From: an uncultured Marmoricola sp. | GTDB taxonomy: Bacteria > Actinomycetota > Actinomycetes > Propionibacteriales > Nocardioidaceae | Length of the DNA stretch: 25,685 nucleotides | Assembly (NCBI RefSeq): GCF_943913695.1 | Contig: NZ_CALTZE010000046.1 | Span: 1-25,685 of the forward strand | Direction of reading: 5' to 3' | Part shown: in pieces, positions 21,125 to 25,685 of the stretch | Layout of the letters: each line of letters begins with the position of its first letter | Numbering within the stretch: the first letter of the stretch is position 1 | The notes under the pieces: generated by a model | Database searches by the model: none | Told to the model about the DNA's origin: nothing | Seen by the model: only the letters and a program-made list of their open reading frames with translations | Translations under genes and position numbers: made by a program

Positions 21125-23035
21125 TCAGCCGCCGGCGGTGAGCCAGGCTGCGGCGTACGCCGCCAGCGGCACCGCGCCGCCCCGCACGACCGGGGGCTCA
21201 CCGGTGAGTCGGTCGACCAGTCGCTCCGGGTCGAGACCGACCTCCGCGAGCACCTCGACCGGCACGTGGCGTGGCGAGTCGGCGACGTTGTAGCAGCCGA
21301 GCATCGGGCCGAGCGGGTGTCGTCGGAGCACCAGCAGCACTCCGGGATCGCGCGGGGTCAGCACCTCGGCGGGCGTCGCGGCGTGCAGGTGCGGCGTGGC
21401 GGCCCGCGCGGCCACCAGCCCGCGGACGTCGGCCAGGGTGCCGTGGGGGTCGGCGACCGTGCTGTCGGCGCCGTCGTCTGCCCACGGCATCGGGGGCCGG
21501 TGGACCCAGCGGTTGTCGGCGGCGTGGGCGGGGTCGGCGTCCCACTCCGGGTCGTTGACCAGCCCGAGCTCGTCACCCATCCACAGCACCGGCACGCCGC
21601 CGAAGCCGAGCACGAGGGCGTGCACCAGGCGGATCCGCGCCCGGGCGAGCGGGTCGCCCGCCTCCAGGCCCGCCAGCGAGGCCAGCGAGCCGGAGATGCG
21701 CCGGTCGCCGGTCAGTGCGTTCTCCTGGAAGACCAGTCCCCGGGCCCAGGAGCCGGGGAACTCGCCGGCGTAGAAGTCGGAGAGGAAGGCGCGGTGTCCG
21801 TGACCGCTGACCCCCGCGGCGGCCGCGTCGCCGTCGTCGATCGCCCAGCCGATGTCGTCGTGGCAGCGGGCGTAGGTGATCCAGGCGGTGGTCGAGGGCG
21901 GGGGCGGCAGCCGGCGCAGCGCGTGGCTGGCCAGGCCGACCTCGCGGGTGGCGAGCATCGACCAGACCTGCACCATCAGGCTGTTGTGGTAGGCGAGGTC
22001 GCTGACCTTGCCGTGGTGCCGGCCGGTGCCGAGGTAGGGCATCAGGTCCTGGGGCCCCACGATCGCCTCGGCCTTGAAGAGCACCGCCGGGCAGGCGATC
22101 CGGGTCACGGTGCGCAGCGCCTGGGTGAGGTCGTGCACCTCGGGCTGGTTCTGGCAGGAGGTGCCGAGCCGCTTCCAGATGAAGGCGATGGCGTCGAGCC
22201 GGAAGACCTCGACGCCGTGGTTGGCGTGCAGCAGCACGATGTCGGCGTACTCGCACAGCACGTCGGGGTTGGACCAGTCGACGTCCCACTGGTAGTCGTT
22301 GAAGGTCGTCCAGACCCACCCGTCGAGGTCGGGGTCGTGGGTGAAGTTGCCGGGCGCGAAGTCGGGGAAGACCTCCGGCAGGGTGCGCTCGTAGGCGTCG
22401 GGCAGCTCGCGGTCGTGGAAGACGTGGAAGTAGGCCCGGTAGCGGGCGTCGCCCTCCCGCGCGCGCTGCGCCCACGCGTGCTCGCGCGCCACGTGGTTGA
22501 GCACCAGGTCGAGGCACAGGCTGATGCCGCGCTCGCGCAGCGTCGCGGTGAGCTCGACGAGGTCGTCGACGGTGCCGAGGTCGTCGCGCACCGTGCGGTA
22601 GTCGGCGACGGCGTAGCCGCCGTCGTTGGGCGCGGGCCGGGGCGTGAGCAGCGGCATCAGGTGCAGGTAGCGCACCCCCAGCTCCTCCAGGTACGCCGCC
22701 CGCTCGCCGACCCCGCGCAGGGTGCCGGCGAAGCGGTCGGCGTAGGCGGCGTAGCCGACCACCTCCGGCCGTTGGAACCAGTCGGGGGCCAGGGATCGCC
22801 GCAGGTCGAGCTCGTGGAGCTCGTGGGGGCGGGCGGCGAACCCGCGGGCGGCCAGCACGAGCAGCCGGTCGCGCACCCCGGCGGGGTCGTCGTAGAGCCC
22901 GGCCAGGGCGGCGTCGAGGTCGGGCTGCCAGCGCTCGACCCGGGCGGCGAAGAGCTCGCGGAGGTGTGCAGGTAGCCCGTCGAGCGCGGCAACGGCCTCT
23001 GGGGGGAGTCTCGGGCCGTCCATCCGGTCGATCAT
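21125..23035 (-). CDS. Amylosucrase (GH13 family)
   Basis: The 636-residue enzyme fits amylosucrase, which builds alpha-1,4-glucan from sucrose and releases fructose. The nucleophile Asp281 lies in FRLDAIAFIWKRLGTSCQN, a sequence typical of amylosucrases. The acid/base is Glu323 in KAEAIVGP, 42 residues on as in the Neisseria enzyme (286/328). The third catalytic pair, His392-Asp393, is in ARCHDDIGW. An N-terminal helical region, the (beta/alpha)8 barrel and a short C-terminal domain are all present. The ATG at 23035 overlaps the stop of the upstream molybdopterin oxidoreductase gene (ATGA), an unexpected partner. No sucrose transporter is seen nearby. Confidence 0.93.
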   Translation of the reverse strand: MIDRMDGPRLPPEAVAALDGLPAHLRELFAARVERWQPDLDAALAGLYDDPAGVRDRLLVLAARGFAARPHELHELDLRRSLAPDWFQRPEVVGYAAYADRFAGTLRGVGERAAYLEELGVRYLHLMPLLTPRPAPNDGGYAVADYRTVRDDLGTVDDLVELTATLRERGISLCLDLVLNHVAREHAWAQRAREGDARYRAYFHVFHDRELPDAYERTLPEVFPDFAPGNFTHDPDLDGWVWTTFNDYQWDVDWSNPDVLCEYADIVLLHANHGVEVFRLDAIAFIWKRLGTSCQNQPEVHDLTQALRTVTRIACPAVLFKAEAIVGPQDLMPYLGTGRHHGKVSDLAYHNSLMVQVWSMLATREVGLASHALRRLPPPPSTTAWITYARCHDDIGWAIDDGDAAAAGVSGHGHRAFLSDFYAGEFPGSWARGLVFQENALTGDRRISGSLASLAGLEAGDPLARARIRLVHALVLGFGGVPVLWMGDELGLVNDPEWDADPAHAADNRWVHRPPMPWADDGADSTVADPHGTLADVRGLVAARAATPHLHAATPAEVLTPRDPGVLLVLRRHPLGPMLGCYNVADSPRHVPVEVLAEVGLDPERLVDRLTGEPPVVRGGAVPLAAYAAAWLTAGG

Positions 23036-25239
23036 CCGGCAGCCTCCACCTGCACGGGCACGCCGGAGAACGCCGCGTTGCCCGAGACGTCGAGCCGGCC
23101 CGGGTCGGTCAGGTCGTTGACGGAGACCCCGGCGACCTGGCTGGCGGTGCCGAGGCGGGTGCCCGGCACCTGGTGGCCGTAGCCGTGGGGGAGCGAGACC
23201 ACCCCGGGCATCACGTCGTCGGTGGCGCGCACCTCGGTCGTGACCGACCCGACGCGCGAGCTGACCGTGACGGTGTCGCCGTCGGCGAGCCGGCGCGACG
23301 CGAGGTCGTCGGGGTGCATCAGCAGGTGGTGGCGGGGACGGCCGCGGGTCAGCCGGGCGCTGTTGTGCATCCAGGAGTTGTTGTCGGAGCGGTGGCGACG
23401 GCCGATCAGCACCAGCGGCGGGGGGCCGTCGGCCGTGAGTGCCTCCAGGTGCTCCTCGAGCCGCGGCAGGTCGTCGAGCACGAGCTGCGAGGCCAGGTCG
23501 ACCCGCCCGTCGCGGGTCTGCAGTCGGCCGGGGAGGCAGGGCCGCAGCGGGCCGAGGTCGACGCCCTCGGGACGACGGCGCAGCGCGCGCATCGTGGTGC
23601 GACGGCTCGCCAGCAGCAGGCCGGTGACCAGCAGCCGGGGGTCGGTCGAGAGGGCCGCGACGTCGCCGAGCCAGCGGACCCGCTGCCGCATGCTCGACCA
23701 CCCCAGCCGCCCGACCGCGCGGGTGGCCAGCTCGCGGTAGATCTCCCAGTCGTGCCTGGCGCCCGCCGGCTTGGGGAGCACCGCGGGGGTGAAGCGGGCG
23801 GTGTCGCGCACCGCGAAGTGGTGGAAGACCAGGTCGTAGTGGTCGCGCTCGAGCGCCGTCGTCGGCGGCAGCACGACGTCGGCGTGGCGGGTGGTCTCGT
23901 TGAGGTAGAGGTCGACGCTCGCCATGAAGTCGAGCCCCTCCATCGCCCGGGCCAGGCCCGCGCCGTCAGGCGTGGAGAGCACGGGGTTGCCTGACAGCGT
24001 GAGCAGCGTGCGCACCTGGCCCTCGCCCGGCGTCGCGACCTCCTCGCGCAGCGCGCTGACCGGCAGCTCGCCGCCCGACTCCGGCAGACCGCGCACACGG
24101 CTGCGCCACTTCGCGTGGTGGCCGCGCCCGAGGATGCCGAGGCGCACCAGGTCGACGGCCGGCTGCGGAAACATCGAGCCGCCCTCGCGGTCGAGGTTGC
24201 CGGTGAGCACGTTGAGGCACTGGATCGCCCACTGGCAGACCAGCCCGAAGCCCTGCGTGGAGACCCCCATGCGGCCGTAGACCACGCCGCCACCCTCCGG
24301 GCCACCCTCCGGGCCCGCCGCCCGGCCGGCAGCGGCCAGCTCGCGGGCGAGGCGTCGCGTGACGTCGGCGGGTACGCCGCTCACGCGCTCGGCGCGCTCG
24401 GGGGTGTGCCCGGCGACGGCCGAGCGCACCGCCTCGACGCCGTCGACCCAGTCCGCCGGCCGCTCGAGGCCCTCGGCGAGCACGACGTGGAGCATCGCCA
24501 GCAGCACCGCGGCGTCGGTGCCGGGGCGCACGAAGTGGTGCTCGTCGGCGACCCGGGCGGTCTCGGTGCGGCGCGGGTCGAGCACGACCATGCGGCCACC
24601 GCGCGCGTGCAGGTCGCGCAGCCGGCCGGGGAAGTCGGGCGCGGTCATCAGCGAGCCGTTGGAGGCCATCGGGTTGCCGCCGACCACCACCAGGAGCCGG
24701 GTGCGGTCGAGGTCGGGCACCGGGATCAGCAGCTGGTGGCCGTAGAGCTGCCAGGCGACGAGCTGGTGGGGCAGCTGGTCGACCGAGGTCGCGCTGTAGG
24801 TGTTCTTGCTGCGCAGCGCCTTGACCAGGCGGGTGCCGTGGGTCATCGAGCCCAGCGAGTGCACGTTGGGGTTGCCGAGGTAGACGCCGACGGCGTCGCG
24901 GCCGTGCTCGCGGATGGTGCGGGCCAGCGCGTCGGCAGTGAGGTCGAGGGCCTCGTCCCAGGAGATCTCCTCCCACGTGGCGTCGGCGCCGGAGCCGCGG
25001 CGGCGTACGGGGTGACGCAGCCGGTCGGGGTCGGCCTGCACGTCGGGCAGCGCGACGCCCTTGGGGCAGAGGTGGCCCCGGGAGAGCGGGTCGGCGTCGT
25101 TGCCGCGCACCCCCGTGACCTCGGGGCCGCCGGGGCCGTCGGTGAGGGTCAGCGTCAGGCCGCAGATCGCCTCGCACAGGTTGCAGACGCCGGTCACGGT
25201 GCGGGTCGGGGCGCTCTCGCTGACGGGACTGGTCGGCAC
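23032..25239 (-). CDS. Molybdopterin-dependent oxidoreductase (formate dehydrogenase/nitrate reductase-like family)
   Basis: The 735-residue protein has a [4Fe-4S] motif with Cys19, Cys22, Cys26 and Cys58 (VCNLCEAICGL and HLCPKG). Bis-MGD-binding regions follow, including VVVGGNPMASNGS, VVLDPRRTETARVADEHHFV and a C-terminal domain with MHNSARLTRGRPRHHLLMHPDDLA. No Tat signal is seen, so it is probably cytoplasmic. At the place of the metal ligand (Cys or Sec in formate dehydrogenases) it has NTYSATSVDQLPH (146-158), with no Cys or Sec. It may be one of the uncharacterised actinobacterial members of this family. The substrate is unknown. GTG 25239 follows GGGAGG by 9 nt. The gene is translationally coupled to amylosucrase. 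Confidence 0.88.
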   Translation of the reverse strand: MPTSPVSESAPTRTVTGVCNLCEAICGLTLTLTDGPGGPEVTGVRGNDADPLSRGHLCPKGVALPDVQADPDRLRHPVRRRGSGADATWEEISWDEALDLTADALARTIREHGRDAVGVYLGNPNVHSLGSMTHGTRLVKALRSKNTYSATSVDQLPHQLVAWQLYGHQLLIPVPDLDRTRLLVVVGGNPMASNGSLMTAPDFPGRLRDLHARGGRMVVLDPRRTETARVADEHHFVRPGTDAAVLLAMLHVVLAEGLERPADWVDGVEAVRSAVAGHTPERAERVSGVPADVTRRLARELAAAGRAAGPEGGPEGGGVVYGRMGVSTQGFGLVCQWAIQCLNVLTGNLDREGGSMFPQPAVDLVRLGILGRGHHAKWRSRVRGLPESGGELPVSALREEVATPGEGQVRTLLTLSGNPVLSTPDGAGLARAMEGLDFMASVDLYLNETTRHADVVLPPTTALERDHYDLVFHHFAVRDTARFTPAVLPKPAGARHDWEIYRELATRAVGRLGWSSMRQRVRWLGDVAALSTDPRLLVTGLLLASRRTTMRALRRRPEGVDLGPLRPCLPGRLQTRDGRVDLASQLVLDDLPRLEEHLEALTADGPPPLVLIGRRHRSDNNSWMHNSARLTRGRPRHHLLMHPDDLASRRLADGDTVTVSSRVGSVTTEVRATDDVMPGVVSLPHGYGHQVPGTRLGTASQVAGVSVNDLTDPGRLDVSGNAAFSGVPVQVEAAG

Positions 25240-25316
25240 GCGCAGGATCCTCCCACGTGCCACCGACAGCCGCTGCCGTGAAGCGGAGCCGGGGCGCGAC
25301 AGTGCCGCGACCGTGC

Positions 25317-25354
25317 GTGAGAGTCCTCTCACCGAGACCTCACGGTCACCTCAC
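25317..25354. promoter_or_regulatory. Palindrome and 11-bp-phased CTCAC repeats
   Basis: GTGAGAG-TC-CTCTCAC (25317-25332) is a 16-bp inverted repeat. CTCAC occurs at 25328, 25339 and 25350, exactly 11 bp apart. The spacing resembles the direct repeats bound by actinobacterial PhoP-type regulators, but the sequence is only loosely similar. It lies between the divergent oxidoreductase and small-protein genes. Confidence 0.35.
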
Positions 25355-25414
25355 GACGCGGCAGCAGAGTCTTCCTCGTCAGGCACCAACCCCCTCACGA
25401 AGAAGGTGACCCTC

Positions 25415-25585
25415 ATGGCTCGCTCCACCATCCTCGCCTCGCTGGCCCCGGCCCGCGTCGCCCGTGCCGGCCGCTCCGACAGCACCGACGACGGCCGCGC
25501 CCGTCGCCGGCGTCGTCGCCGGGCCCGCGCCCGTGCCCGCCGGCGTCGTCGCAACCGGCGTACGTCGCGCAGCCGCACCGACTGA
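25415..25585 (+). CDS. Small arginine-rich protein
   Basis: This 56-residue protein starts MARSTILASLAPARVARAG at ATG 25415 with AAGGTG about 6 nt upstream. The second half is almost pure arginine (about residues 28-47), ending NRRTSRSRTD. A nucleic-acid-binding role is the obvious guess but is not supported by a known family. A 16-bp terminator hairpin 27 nt after the stop supports a real transcript. High-GC DNA readily yields Arg-rich open frames, so coding is probable but not certain. Confidence 0.55.
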   Translation: MARSTILASLAPARVARAGRSDSTDDGRARRRRRRRARARARRRRRNRRTSRSRTD

Positions 25586-25612
25586 GCCACAGGCGAAGTC
25601 GCACCAGCCGGC

Positions 25613-25651
25613 CCGGGCGGGTGGCCCCACTCCGGGGGGCCACCCGCCCGG
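25613..25651 (+). terminator. Strong terminator hairpin after the small arginine-rich gene
   Basis: Arms 25613-25628 (CCGGGCGGGTGGCCCC) and 25636-25651 pair perfectly over 16 bp around a 7-nt loop. There is no T-tract, as often in actinobacteria. Confidence 0.75.
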
Positions 25652-25685
25652 ACGTGCACCCGGCGCACCCAGCGCACACTCCGCG

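Overview
The window is very GC-rich DNA whose gene content and order point to an actinobacterium. Protein style, GTG starts, GTGA/ATGA gene overlaps and leaderless-looking promoters suggest a Nocardioidaceae-like organism, but this is an inference without any database search. Almost all of the window is coding. The two larger gaps are filled with hairpin-type repeats.

Layout. (1) 22-2556, minus strand: a TldD-type protease, then a ferritin-like DUF4439 protein overlapping a Tat-exported lipoprotein gene. (2) 2632-10770, plus strand: the ribosome and translation block rimP-nusA-ylxR-infB-rbfA-truB. It is interrupted between nusA and ylxR by a repeat cluster and a minus-strand ArsR regulator/SRPBCC pair. 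(3) 10783-18566: a compact phosphotransferase (PTS) locus. On the minus strand lie a DeoR regulator, a PfkB sugar kinase and HPr. On the plus strand lies Enzyme I. A Zn-dependent dehydrogenase (minus) then diverges from a mannitol-type EIICBA permease (plus). (4) 18634-21102, plus strand: ribF, a six-helix membrane protein and a small secreted protein. (5) 21125-25239, minus strand: amylosucrase coupled by an ATGA overlap to a molybdopterin oxidoreductase gene. (6) 25415-25585: a tiny arginine-rich protein followed by a strong terminator hairpin.

How it works together. Block 2 supplies ribosome maturation (RimP, RbfA), transcription elongation and termination (NusA), initiation (IF2), tRNA modification (TruB) and probably an RNA-binding modulator (YlxR). 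Block 3 holds Enzyme I, HPr, one complete sugar-alcohol permease, a candidate polyol-phosphate dehydrogenase and a sugar-phosphate kinase. The two divergent control regions of block 3 share sequence motifs, which suggests one regulator controls all of it.

Most notable observations: a chain of three mini-ORFs, linked by ATGA overlaps, that leads from the ylxR stop to a hairpin hiding the infB ribosome-binding site; a recent 243-bp in-frame duplication in the SRPBCC gene whose junction carries an inverted filler, as expected from double template switching; paired palindromes between infB and rbfA; REP-like hairpin arrays found only at convergent gene ends; and a recurrent TANNNT box 6-8 nt before start codons, indicating leaderless transcripts.
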